Under the pieces are notes generated by a model, which ran no database searches, was not told where the DNA came from, and worked only from the letters and a program-made list of their open reading frames with translations. A stretch of DNA of 64,000 nucleotides from Candidatus Barnesiella excrementigallinarum. Lineage in GTDB: Bacteria; Bacteroidota; Bacteroidia; Bacteroidales; Barnesiellaceae. Of this stretch, positions 36,155-45,250 are shown piece by piece. Positions within the stretch are counted from its first letter, which is position 1. Each line of letters starts with the position of its first letter. Position numbers and translations under genes: made by a program. The DNA lies in the NCBI GenBank assembly GCA_019114445.1, contig DXFL01000023.1, positions 62,001-126,000 on the forward strand, in the 5' to 3' direction.

Positions 36155-37726
36155 ATGAAACGAAGTGACCATCGTCATATTATATTGCTCCTGATCTTTA
36201 CGCTTTGCTTGTCGGGGTGTATCAAAAACGATATTCCCTACCCTCGCATTAAAGCGCAAATATTGGATATTACCGCCGAAGGGCAAGTGGGTACAGCTAC
36301 AATCGACAACACTACTCAAACCGTAAATTTGGTATTGGCCGACACCGTAAACCTGAAAAAGGTACACATCGAGTCGCTCAACATTACCGAGGGTGCCATA
36401 TCGGATATGCCAACCGATTCAATTCTCGATCTCTCAAAGAATTATACACTTACACTCTCCATCTATCAAGATTACACATGGACTATTAGTGCCACACAAA
36501 ATATCGAAAGGAATTTCAGGGTCGAAGGTCAAATTGGCGCTCCCGTATTCGATGTCCCCAACCACCGGGCTATTGCCTATGTCAATCAAGATGTAGACCT
36601 CTCCAACATAAAAATTACCGAACTGGTCTTAGGTCCACAGGGAATTACTACATATAATCCCGAAAAAGAGAAGATTACCGACTTCTCGCTGGGTTATCAA
36701 AACGTAATTATCGTCTATCACGACACCATGCAAGAATGGACTTTGTACATCGTTCCCTCCGAAAGCGAAATATCTACCGACCGAGTGGATGCATGGACCA
36801 ACGTGGCGTGGCTGTATGGCAGCGGGAAAGAGGATGCACTCAATGGGTTCGAAATTAAAGAGGCTACCGCCAGTTCGTGGGAAAAAGTGCCCGACGAGTA
36901 TGTTACACACGACAAAGGCTCCTTCACCGCTCGCATGATACACCTGAAAGCCAACACAACCTATGTATGTAGAGCCGTTTCGGGCGATTTAATCGGAAAC
37001 GAAATAACCTTCACTACCGGGTCTGTAACCGAACTGCCCAACGGGTATTTCGAGTTCTGGAATCTGGCAGGGAAAGTATGGAATCCGTGGGAAGAGAACA
37101 CCAAAAACTTTTGGGATACAGGAAACAAAGGGGCAACTACCCTCGGCGAAAGCAATACCCAACCTACCGAGGACACGTGGTCGGGTACCGGATTGGCCGC
37201 CAAGTTAATGAGTAAGTTTGTAGGATTCGGAGGCGCAGGTAAGTTGGCTGCCGGCAATATGTATGTAGGCAACTATATCCGCACCGACGGGACCAACGGT
37301 ATCCTTAATTTCGGGAAACCCTTCTCCGAAAGACCTACCCGTTTGAAAGGATACTTCAAATACACATCTGTCCCCATCAACAAGTCGAACAACGAAATGA
37401 CGGCCCTCATCGGGCAACCCGATACTTGCCAAATATATATCGCGCTTGGCGATTGGAGCGAGCCCATAGAAATTCGCACCAAGCCCAGTAACCGTAAACT
37501 TTTCGACAAAAACGATTCGCATATCATCGCCTATGCCGAAATGTTCAGCGGGGAATCGATCGCCGAATATACTCCGTTCACCCTCGAACTCGAATATCGC
37601 GACACCAACCGCATTCCTACCTACATCGTAGTTGTGGCATCGGCCAGCAAATATGGCGACTACTTTACGGGAGGCGACGGGAGCGTACTCTTCATCGACG
37701 ACTTCGCGCTCGAATACGACTACTGA
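36155..37726 (+). CDS. PCMD-domain surface lipoprotein
   Basis: A 523-residue lipoprotein (lipid Cys at 22, SGC-IKNDIPYP). The N-terminal 200 residues are two Ig-like modules of a type seen in DUF5018-like surface proteins. A fibronectin-like segment begins near residue 211 (VDAWTNVAWLYG) and PCMD runs from LPNGYFEF near 294 to the end. The PCMD keeps GKLAAGNMYVGNY, RLKGYFKY and YGDYFTGGDGSVLFIDD. It is the last gene of the operon, with a hairpin 69 bp after the stop. It lacks DUF4493, unlike the other lipoproteins here. Confidence 0.8.
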   Translation: MKRSDHRHIILLLIFTLCLSGCIKNDIPYPRIKAQILDITAEGQVGTATIDNTTQTVNLVLADTVNLKKVHIESLNITEGAISDMPTDSILDLSKNYTLTLSIYQDYTWTISATQNIERNFRVEGQIGAPVFDVPNHRAIAYVNQDVDLSNIKITELVLGPQGITTYNPEKEKITDFSLGYQNVIIVYHDTMQEWTLYIVPSESEISTDRVDAWTNVAWLYGSGKEDALNGFEIKEATASSWEKVPDEYVTHDKGSFTARMIHLKANTTYVCRAVSGDLIGNEITFTTGSVTELPNGYFEFWNLAGKVWNPWEENTKNFWDTGNKGATTLGESNTQPTEDTWSGTGLAAKLMSKFVGFGGAGKLAAGNMYVGNYIRTDGTNGILNFGKPFSERPTRLKGYFKYTSVPINKSNNEMTALIGQPDTCQIYIALGDWSEPIEIRTKPSNRKLFDKNDSHIIAYAEMFSGESIAEYTPFTLELEYRDTNRIPTYIVVVASASKYGDYFTGGDGSVLFIDDFALEYDY

Positions 37727-37794
37727 CACAATCTTCCACACGCTTTGCGGGAATTTATAAAACCCGCCAAGCAACCTACAAACAAGCCATAACA

Positions 37795-37838
37795 ACTTAT
37801 CCGGTCCCTCCGCACATACACGGGGCGACCGGATAAGT
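37795..37838. terminator. Hairpin after the DUF4493/PCMD operon
   Basis: ACTTATCCGGTC and GACCGGATAAGT form a 12-bp perfect stem around a 20-nt loop, followed by CGTTTC. It sits between the convergent operon and lgt and could end both. Confidence 0.75.
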
Positions 37839-37896
37839 CGTTTCATACCTAATCGGCAGCCGCAAACAGCCACCCAATTAACTCATTGATTTATCG

Positions 37897-38751
37897 TTAC
37901 TTCTTTGCCTTAACCGAGGCATATTTTATGGGAACTCGCGGCTTCGACATAGCCCTCACAATGAGCCACACACCGGCAATAACAAAAGGAATGCTCAACA
38001 ACTGCCCCATATTCAACAACATGGAATCTTCGAAAGCCTCTTGGTTGTTCTTGATAAACTCTATGCAGAATCGCGATAAAAACACCCCCACCAAAAAGGT
38101 CCCGAAAATAAGGCCTTCGCGCTCCTCGGCATTGCGTTTCCAATACATATACATCAGTAGCCCGAAGAGGAGTAAATAACACAACGCCTCATAAATTTGA
38201 GTAGGATGAGAGGGCGCCGAGAATATGGGCTCTGCTCCGGCCATCCACTCGTGCAAATTTTCCACAAACCTGAATCCCCACGGCAATGTAGTGGCATGGC
38301 CGTAAATTTCGTGGTTCATCAAATTACCCGTGCGGATAAGTGCGGCAACCAACGCTACCGGAACGACCAACCGGTCGAAAGTCCACAACATACTGCGACG
38401 AGTAACCCGACGGGAATAAATCCATATTGCGATAATAATACCTATTGCTCCACCGTGACTGGCCAATCCACCCTTCCAAACTTTCAGAATCTCGATCGGG
38501 TGCTGCGAATAGATATCCCATTCATAAAAAAGGCAATGTCCCAACCGCGCCCCCACAATCATGGCTACCACCACATAAATGAACAACGAGTCGAGCCATT
38601 TCACATTCGCTTGTTCGTGACGAAACATTCGCTCCATCATGGCATAGCCCACAATAAAACCGATGGCAAAAAACAGCCCATACCAACGAATCTCTATAAA
38701 TCCGTCGTACAAAGCGGGATTGGCTGTCCATGTAATAAAATCCGTTACCAT
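37897..38751 (-). CDS. lgt: Prolipoprotein diacylglyceryl transferase
   Basis: Inner-membrane enzyme that attaches diacylglycerol to the lipobox Cys, required for all the lipoproteins listed here. The Lgt landmarks are RWYGLFFAIGFIVGY, VGARLGHCLFYE with the essential Arg/His region, and the signature GGLASHGGAIG followed by RTGNLMNHEIYG. From ATG at 38751 it is 284 residues. A GTG 36 bp upstream lies inside a hairpin terminator of the upstream gene and cannot be the start. ddh lies upstream on the same strand but is separated by that terminator. Confidence 0.95.
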   Translation of the reverse strand: MVTDFITWTANPALYDGFIEIRWYGLFFAIGFIVGYAMMERMFRHEQANVKWLDSLFIYVVVAMIVGARLGHCLFYEWDIYSQHPIEILKVWKGGLASHGGAIGIIIAIWIYSRRVTRRSMLWTFDRLVVPVALVAALIRTGNLMNHEIYGHATTLPWGFRFVENLHEWMAGAEPIFSAPSHPTQIYEALCYLLLFGLLMYMYWKRNAEEREGLIFGTFLVGVFLSRFCIEFIKNNQEAFEDSMLLNMGQLLSIPFVIAGVWLIVRAMSKPRVPIKYASVKAKK

Positions 38752-38768
38752 ATATCCTAAAAAATAAA

Positions 38769-38796
38769 GCTCTGCCCATAACGACACGGGCAGAGC
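38769..38796 (-). terminator. Terminator of ddh
   Basis: GCTCTGCCC/GGGCAGAGC, a perfect 9-bp stem with a 10-base loop, followed on the minus strand by TTTATTTTTTA. It lies 57 bp after the ddh stop and ends 18 bp before the lgt ATG. Confidence 0.85.
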
Positions 38797-38852
38797 AAAG
38801 ATACATATTTATCGGAGAAAACGGGAAAACCCGTCACCCCAATTATCACTCA

Positions 38853-39749
38853 TCATACCAACCGGCGAACCAACTCGTCGCGATCGCCATACAACAAATC
38901 GATGATAGGAATCTCGATGAGCGTATAACAGCCGGGGCGCTGCAACATGGCGGCACGAGCGGTTCCCACCAATATCTGTGCCGTCAATGCCGGGTTGTTG
39001 ATAGTCATATCGAACTCGAAACGCTGATTTTGCGTCTTGCCCGAAACTCCCTTGCGAACCATATTCACACCATGTCCCATATCTTTGAGCGCATCGACAC
39101 TCTCCACTTGGATCACGTGTGTTTCGTCGTGGGCAAAATAATCGTCGGTCTTGATGGCACGAGCCACATCGTCAAATTTATACCCCTCTTCCAACTCGAT
39201 ATAAACCATGCGGCGATGAATACCCGTACCCAACGGAATTGTCATCGACAATGCCGCTTTCACGCCGGCAATAGCTTTCACGGCAACCGTGTGCCCCATG
39301 CTCATACCGGGGCCGAAATTGGTATACGTAATTCCTTTGGGAGCGCAAGCCTCCATGAGGGCACGCACCACCGAATCGGTTCCCGGATCCCAGCCGGCCG
39401 AAATAATAGCCACCGAATTGTATTTTTTAGCAGCTTCATCAAGCGTTTTACGCAAATCGCCTATTTGGGTATGAATGTCAAAACTGTCTACCGTGCGGAG
39501 GCCTTTCGCAAGAGCCTCGATCGCATAATGCTCAACTTCGCGGGTAGGCGTACACAAGATTGCCACATCGACCGCTTCGAGTTCGTCAAGCGACGAAACC
39601 ACCTTGTACGGCGACAACTCCATCGGGATATCCGAAACACGACGACGTACCACACCGGCAATTTCAAAATCGGGAGCCGTTTGCAACGCCTCCAACACAA
39701 AATGCCCTATATTGCCATAACCAACAATGGCTGCTCTAATTTTCTTCAT
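38853..39749 (-). CDS. ddh: meso-Diaminopimelate D-dehydrogenase
   Basis: NADP-dependent enzyme converting tetrahydrodipicolinate and ammonia directly to meso-diaminopimelate for lysine and peptidoglycan. The Rossmann start is IRAAIVGYGNIGHFVLEAL. Substrate-binding features are the STDPGTDS-type loop (SAGWDPGTDS) and FGPGMSMGHTVAV. The product is 298 residues, with the family norm near 300. A weaker -7-like TATCTTTA lies 24 bp upstream. The gene indicates use of the one-step dehydrogenase route; other DAP genes are not in the window. Confidence 0.95.
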   Translation of the reverse strand: MKKIRAAIVGYGNIGHFVLEALQTAPDFEIAGVVRRRVSDIPMELSPYKVVSSLDELEAVDVAILCTPTREVEHYAIEALAKGLRTVDSFDIHTQIGDLRKTLDEAAKKYNSVAIISAGWDPGTDSVVRALMEACAPKGITYTNFGPGMSMGHTVAVKAIAGVKAALSMTIPLGTGIHRRMVYIELEEGYKFDDVARAIKTDDYFAHDETHVIQVESVDALKDMGHGVNMVRKGVSGKTQNQRFEFDMTINNPALTAQILVGTARAAMLQRPGCYTLIEIPIIDLLYGDRDELVRRLV

Positions 39750-40235
39750 ATTTTTATTTATTTAATTCGGGGTGTAAAGATACAAAAAATTTGAGAAACT
39801 CAATTATTACATATAATTTTCCAACAATCACCCGTTATTTCGAGGCAAAAAGTATACTTATCGCCCGCTCTCTTTTCAATTTGCAAGTTCCAACATTCTC
39901 CCGAAAATTCTATTCGCGTCTCCATGCAAGGAACATTCACAACCGGCAAAAAGTTTATCAAAAGACCACAAATCGTCGAGGACAACTTCCACGCTAAAAT
40001 TTTTATCATACAAAAAATTTTTCGCCGGGCTTTCGCAACCGACGGTTATACAAAAAAAGCGTAAGCTCCGTCATTTATCTGTTTTCAAGGCTCTGGTAAG
40101 CCCACACACAAGATAGAACAACAAAGCCCACGCCCTTGTATAACAAGCGCATGAGCGTTCGGTTGCCATTATCTCTGTGTGTGCGAATTTTCCAGAAATA
40201 CATAATACAGAATTTGTTGAAATCAACACCTAATC
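39750..40235. other. Intergenic region with an imperfect inverted repeat
   Basis: 486 bp without a supported gene. The left part holds the ddh promoter. At 40103-40115 and 40170-40183 a near-complementary pair (CACACACAAGATA and TATCTCTGTGTGTG) bounds about 54 bp with an inner CTTGT/ACAAG hairpin. This could be a small RNA, a MITE-like remnant or an extended terminator. No transposase or target duplication was found. Confidence 0.45.
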
Positions 40236-42554
40236 TTACTTATAACTTCCTTTGATTCCGTAGTCGGTATCCTGATTATTCAGCGATTTAGTACCGACAA
40301 GATGAGTTTTTCCGAAATTAAAATTCCAAGTGAGCGTGGCAACGAGAATTCGGGATGCATCGCTAAAACTTTCTCTTCGGAAAGGCGCTTGTGCATTTTT
40401 GTTTTCCATAATGGTTCGGGAAACATTCTTAAACGGATTGAACGCACCTATGCCAAAAGAAAAATTAGTCGCATTGTACCGGATAGCCAAGTAGTGATAA
40501 TTACCATCCTTTATGACGGTTTCGCCGTATAACCTTTCGTCAAAAGGCTGTAGCTGGCCTATCAGCATCCATTTCTTATACATTGCCAAAACATCTGCCC
40601 TGTAATAAAAATTAGAATGGGTATGCGAATAGTTGTTCCCACGACTGTCAAAGTGGTTGAAGCCTCCTGTAACCGAAAATTGCAGGAAGTTTTTTATCAT
40701 CCCTACTTTCAATGTTATCTCCGCATTATACTTATTCCAATCTTTCATGTTTTCGGGCATTGTCAGGAACACATTTCCATGTTCTCTTTTCGATTCCATG
40801 ATAGGATTGTGTTTGTAGTGATGATGCAGGCTTGCATTGAAAGCGAACAACCCTTTTCTGTTTTCGTAATATAAATTATTATTCAGATTCAGGTACGGTT
40901 GAAGCAACAGATTCCCTTTCTCGGCAAGATACGAGTCAAGACGGATTTCCGTGTCGGCCAACTCCATCAGGGTTGGATTCGTTTGACTCATCTCCGCATC
41001 ATACCGGATAAAAGAATTATCACTGAACCGATAGCCAACCATCGCTTTGGGTAAGAAATGGTAATAGCTTTTGGTAACAGATACATTGGAAAAATGCAGG
41101 CGATTCAGGCGAAGTCCCAAGCTATAGCTGAATTTGCCCTTACTATAAAACCACTCTGCAAAAACCGACGATTCCGCCTGATTCAAATCCGATTTGAATT
41201 CCTCGCCCTGATTAATTGTCTGCTCTGTAAACGACTGAATATGTTTTATCCCGAATTTCAAATTTCCATGGGCAAATCCTTTTTCGTATATGCCTTCGGC
41301 AATCAGTGAATATTTATCGGAAAACAGTTCCGAACGTTCGCTGAAAAGAGTATCAACATCGTTGTATTCGCAGTAATTCCGCGAAGATGCTGCGTTCGCA
41401 TAACTCCCCACCACATTAGCATATATTTTCTGATTTTTGGGTAAACCATACTGGTAATACAAGTCGATGGTAGGAACATTAATTTTTTGCTGACTTCCGT
41501 CAAAAATCAACCCTTTGTCCGTGCCATTCTCTTTTAGAAAACTGTTGAAATCGTTGTGAGGCTGATTGCTCAGATTATATTTCAACTTGGCATTGAAAAA
41601 AGCCGAATCGCTCTGCTGATAGTTGTATGTCAGCGAAAAATCATGCATTTGGTACGAATAATCACCTCCGGCACTGATTTCTTCCCTCAATATAGGGGAT
41701 GAATTTTCAAACTGATAACTACCTGTGCGATTTCTGTTATTCGTGTTGATGCGTTGAAACGCTGCGGTGTAGTTCAAAGCATATTCCGATTTTCCTTTGT
41801 TGAATTTGGCAAAGAAAACATCGCCCCCTGCAAGGATATTCAGCGAGTTCATCAAATCCACACCAACAACACCGCCTTTATCATCCCTTACTACCACGTA
41901 GTTGATAACTTTGGAAGCATGTCCGTATCGGATACCTGCATAATCCGAATATTCTATCCGCTTGATTTGGCGGGGTTGCAAGGTCTGAATTTCTTCCGGC
42001 GTGGTATTTACGCCGTTAATCTGCAAAATGACTTTCCCGCCGTCGGATGATGAAATCGTATTCAGCATCGGATTGATGTTCAAGCCGGGAAGCATCATTG
42101 TATTCAGCAATTGCATTCCGTTGGCAGAATGGCTGATTTGCAATTTTGTCGGGAACACAATCCGTTGGTTAATCTTGTTTATTGTGGAAGAAGCAGAAAT
42201 CACCACTTCCCCAAGTAACAAAACATTTTCATTCAAATACACATCTATTTGTGCTGATTCCGTCAGATTCTGTATCAAAATCCGCTTTGTTTCAAATCCT
42301 AAACAGGATACTGACAGCACATAATTATCTGTGGGAAGATTTTCAAATTCAAATCTTCCGATAGTGTCTGTCGTTGTTCCTTTCAGAAAGACTGAATCTT
42401 GTTTGAATAGAACGACATTAGCAAACTCAACAGGTGTTTGCGTATTTTGTTGAAGTACTCTTCCTGAAACATGAATCGATTGTCCGGACACACTTAGGCC
42501 GGAATACAGGAAAAATACGATAAGATATAATAATCGAGCTTTATTAAAGTCCAT
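40236..42554 (-). CDS. Outer membrane beta-barrel protein with CarboxypepD_reg-like domain (TonB-receptor-like)
   Basis: A 772-residue protein with a signal peptide (MDFNKARLLYLIVFFLYSG, cleavage near SVSG-Q). A carboxypeptidase-regulatory-like domain covers about 25-115 (SGRVLQQNTQTPVEFANVVL). It is followed by a plug-like region (LLGEVVISASS, QINGVNTTPEEIQTLQP) and a long barrel. It looks like the OMP_b-brl_3 group rather than a full SusC, and no SusD lies beside it. The upstream Met 30 codons earlier is discounted: the intervening residues show no conservation. The promoter CTTG-N20-TATCTTTG (42772-42803, minus) gives a leader of about 210 nt. Confidence 0.8.
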   Translation of the reverse strand: MDFNKARLLYLIVFFLYSGLSVSGQSIHVSGRVLQQNTQTPVEFANVVLFKQDSVFLKGTTTDTIGRFEFENLPTDNYVLSVSCLGFETKRILIQNLTESAQIDVYLNENVLLLGEVVISASSTINKINQRIVFPTKLQISHSANGMQLLNTMMLPGLNINPMLNTISSSDGGKVILQINGVNTTPEEIQTLQPRQIKRIEYSDYAGIRYGHASKVINYVVVRDDKGGVVGVDLMNSLNILAGGDVFFAKFNKGKSEYALNYTAAFQRINTNNRNRTGSYQFENSSPILREEISAGGDYSYQMHDFSLTYNYQQSDSAFFNAKLKYNLSNQPHNDFNSFLKENGTDKGLIFDGSQQKINVPTIDLYYQYGLPKNQKIYANVVGSYANAASSRNYCEYNDVDTLFSERSELFSDKYSLIAEGIYEKGFAHGNLKFGIKHIQSFTEQTINQGEEFKSDLNQAESSVFAEWFYSKGKFSYSLGLRLNRLHFSNVSVTKSYYHFLPKAMVGYRFSDNSFIRYDAEMSQTNPTLMELADTEIRLDSYLAEKGNLLLQPYLNLNNNLYYENRKGLFAFNASLHHHYKHNPIMESKREHGNVFLTMPENMKDWNKYNAEITLKVGMIKNFLQFSVTGGFNHFDSRGNNYSHTHSNFYYRADVLAMYKKWMLIGQLQPFDERLYGETVIKDGNYHYLAIRYNATNFSFGIGAFNPFKNVSRTIMENKNAQAPFRRESFSDASRILVATLTWNFNFGKTHLVGTKSLNNQDTDYGIKGSYK

Positions 42555-42771
42555 ACTTGTTTTCTTATAATGGGTTACGGATACAGATATAGCATCTGCA
42601 TCATAAACCTCATGAATAAATGATAATAGAAATTTTCCCCTCAAAAAGAGTTGAAGGTGATAAGAAAACTGAGATTAGGATTCCCAGTATAGACTATGCA
42701 CGGATTCTAAAAATACGTGCTATTGAACAACGAATGCTCGACATGATTTGTTTTTTGTTCTAAATTTGATG

Positions 42772-42803
42772 CAAAGATAATGCTTTTCTAAATCTCTGGC
42801 AAG
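42772..42803 (-). promoter_or_regulatory. Promoter of the TonB-receptor-like gene
   Basis: CTTG-N20-TATCTTTG on the minus strand, 218 bp before the ATG. The leader contains a GCACG/CGTGC hairpin near 42700-42725 that could also be the terminator of the gene upstream. Confidence 0.6.
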
Positions 42804-42807
42804 GATA

Positions 42808-43344
42808 TCAGCCAATCACATAAGTGATTTTAACGATTCCCGAATCGTAAGCCTCACTTCCGGCGAACTTCCAAGTTGATTCTTTGGGCTGGTTCGGGAA
42901 TAAAGGAATGCCATTGCCTAAAATCACGGGAATATAGCAGATTTGCATTTCATCCACCAAATCGTGATTCAGCAAAAGCGTTATCACTTGTCCACCGCCA
43001 ACCAACCAAATGTCTTTACCATCCTGTTGCTTTAGCGCCTTTACTGTTTCTACAACATTTTCCGTAATGAATTTTACATTCTTGGTCGGCGTAAGATTTG
43101 TGTTGCGGTGAGAAACGATATAGCACGCTTTGTCTGAATATGGCCACTCAAAGTCCATATCAAGAACTGCGCGGTAAGTCTTCCCGCCCATGATAATCGT
43201 ATCAATGGAATCCATCAAATCTTTGTAGCCATATTCGGTTCCGGTAGGCATTGGGTATTTGGTTAGCCAATCTAAATTACCATCAGGGCGTGCGATGTAG
43301 CCGTCGAGCGATACAGCGATGTACAGTTTAATCTTTTTTTTCAT
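42808..43344 (-). CDS. Dihydrofolate reductase-like (RibD C-terminal) protein
   Basis: A 178-residue NADPH-dependent reductase-fold protein. Family markers are KLYIAVSLDGYIARPDGNLDW at the start, IIMGGKTYRAV, and DIWLVGGGQVITLLLNHDLVDE. These are typical of stand-alone RibD_C proteins (YwjB/YyaP type). They are distinct from the folate enzyme, and no folate role should be assumed. The start is the ATG at 43344; 50 codons of in-frame extension upstream are Cys-rich and unconserved. The product is normal in size. Confidence 0.85.
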   Translation of the reverse strand: MKKKIKLYIAVSLDGYIARPDGNLDWLTKYPMPTGTEYGYKDLMDSIDTIIMGGKTYRAVLDMDFEWPYSDKACYIVSHRNTNLTPTKNVKFITENVVETVKALKQQDGKDIWLVGGGQVITLLLNHDLVDEMQICYIPVILGNGIPLFPNQPKESTWKFAGSEAYDSGIVKITYVIG

Positions 43345-43939
43345 GTCTCTAAAATTTAATTGTTTATACTCGTGTTCGCTGTACATCAAAAAAAAGCGTG
43401 GAATCCACATTGCTCCGGCATAAAGGTACTGGTATACCCGACAAACGAAACACGCAGTTCCACGCCATACTTGCGTATAGCATGAACATTGCACATTCCA
43501 TCTCGTTTGTCTAAAATTTCCAGATTCTGAAAACGAGATAATAGTTGAACGCTTTTACGTTTCTCTCAAAAATTTCTGCCGTAAAGTTATCATTTTTTCC
43601 TTTCACCCTCCTCTTTTTTACCTCAAAAACTTCGTCGGCTCGGCACATCTCCTCCTTATCCCATACAACAAAAGGGGGGGAATAAACTGTACAGGCAATT
43701 TCGGAACAACGTTTGCCAATGCCGAAATATGAAATCCGCCGACAGCTCCCGCCACATACGCCCTACCTTAATCGGCACGGAATCGCGACATCGAGCTCCT
43801 GCTATACCCGGAATTGGAATCGGGAGAAGCAAAATTTCTTACAAACCTGTCCACATAATACGATTCTCATCGTCTTTTAAATACAATTCTTTTCTAATAT
43901 TCTCATATTTAATTTCATGACGGAAAAAACCTCAAATCT
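43345..43939. other. Intergenic region upstream of the GH16 gene
   Basis: 595 bp between divergent genes. It has an AT-rich right half, but no exact TAnnTTTG ahead of the GH16 ATG and no credible gene. A G-run (about 43671-43679) is present. The regulator site that would control the GH cassette is not identified. Confidence 0.5.
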
Positions 43940-45238
43940 ATGAACACAAAAAAGATTTTTTGCTCATGTATCTTGCTTTTGCCGATACTCAATTCATACA
44001 CCGCCCTATCGCAAAACGCCAATATCTATGCCGATTTCAATTTCAACCAAGACAACACGGACCACGACTGTTGGATCGAGTCGATCGAAGTGCTTTCACC
44101 GACATTACGCACTACTATCGACAACGACACGAAAATAGTCCTGAGAGCTCCGGGAATGGACCGCATACACGCATTTTGCTGGCAACAACCCGAATCGGGC
44201 TTACCCAACGAATGGGGTCACGACGTCGACCTCACCCCACAAGGGTTGGAAATATCGGGCGACGAACCGGTATCGTTCCTCTTTCCCGCCCGGAAGTTTC
44301 CCTATGGGCCGAACCATATCCGCATATATGCCCAAAATAAAAAGGGCGAGAAGGACTTGTTCGAATTGCAATTATACAATATCGTCGGTAAAAAATGGAA
44401 TTACGGAATCCCCGACTCCATTCCGGCTCCGGCCAAAGGATTGCAACTTGTTTTCGAAGACGATTTCGACAAGGAACTATCCATCTCGAACGACGGGCGG
44501 AATGCCCGGTATTGTGCCCATAAACCCCGGTACGGCGATTTCAGCGGCTGGCCTTTCTCCGACGTCGACGGTGCCGACAACCCCTTTGAGCAAACCGATA
44601 CCTACCTCAAAATCAAAGCGCGCAAACGGGCCGGGACCAAAGGTAGTTCGGGAATCATCTCCTCTGTCAACATGGACGGCGAAGGGTTCTTTGCCCAAGC
44701 TCCTTGCTACCTCGAATGCCGGTTTATCGCCCAATCGGCTCCCGGTACGTGGCCGGCTTTTTGGACACTTACCAGTATCGACCGGGGAATAAACGGCGAC
44801 GAGCTGGACATTGTCGAAGCCTACGGCGGTGTAGGCAAAGGGAATCCCAACCACCCGGGATACTCCATCACCAGCCATTTTTGGGGTCAGAAAAATCCCG
44901 ACGGGACAGACAAAAAACGCTTCAACAAGCGTGTCCCCATCATGGATCTGGGTGGAAAATCCTACTGGTCGACCACGTTCCACACCTACGGCCTATATGT
45001 GGGTGTAGACGAAACAATCTACTACTTCGACAACATCGAGGTATTGCGACACCCGACCAACGATATTTCGAAAAAGAAACCGCTTTTCTTCCTGATTAAC
45101 TACGCCATCGGAGGCATAAGCGGCTGGCCTATCGACCTCGAACGTTTCGGAAACGCATCGGATATGTATGTCGATTATGTACGAGTATTCGCCGAGAAAA
45201 AAATAGAGTATTCTATTCCCTTACCCGATAAAAAATAA
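43940..45238 (+). CDS. Glycoside hydrolase family 16 endo-glycanase
   Basis: A 432-residue secreted retaining endo-hydrolase. After the signal peptide (cleavage near LSQ, residue 25) an Ig-like domain of about 120 residues precedes the GH16 jelly-roll. The catalytic motif is E288-L-D-I-V-E293, the beta-bulge form of ExDxxE; E288 is the likely nucleophile, E293 the acid/base. Family targets include beta-1,3-glucans, agarose, porphyran, carrageenan, and mucin or keratan sulfate (endo-beta-galactosidase). The exact substrate is open. The gene precedes GH50-like and GH2 genes by 12 and 56 bp, one likely operon. Confidence 0.85.
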   Translation: MNTKKIFCSCILLLPILNSYTALSQNANIYADFNFNQDNTDHDCWIESIEVLSPTLRTTIDNDTKIVLRAPGMDRIHAFCWQQPESGLPNEWGHDVDLTPQGLEISGDEPVSFLFPARKFPYGPNHIRIYAQNKKGEKDLFELQLYNIVGKKWNYGIPDSIPAPAKGLQLVFEDDFDKELSISNDGRNARYCAHKPRYGDFSGWPFSDVDGADNPFEQTDTYLKIKARKRAGTKGSSGIISSVNMDGEGFFAQAPCYLECRFIAQSAPGTWPAFWTLTSIDRGINGDELDIVEAYGGVGKGNPNHPGYSITSHFWGQKNPDGTDKKRFNKRVPIMDLGGKSYWSTTFHTYGLYVGVDETIYYFDNIEVLRHPTNDISKKKPLFFLINYAIGGISGWPIDLERFGNASDMYVDYVRVFAEKKIEYSIPLPDKK

Positions 45239-45250
45239 AAACACATTACC

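Noticed and set aside
39800-40009. 69-codon minus-strand frame in the ddh/TonB-receptor gap
   Set aside because: Overlaps an equally long plus-strand frame, and has no family motif or plausible start context.
42808-43344. Dihydrofolate reductase of folate metabolism
   Set aside because: The motifs are those of stand-alone RibD_C proteins, not the folate enzyme.
43729-43920. 63-codon frame ahead of the GH16 gene
   Set aside because: No signal, no conservation clue, no start context; treated as intergenic.
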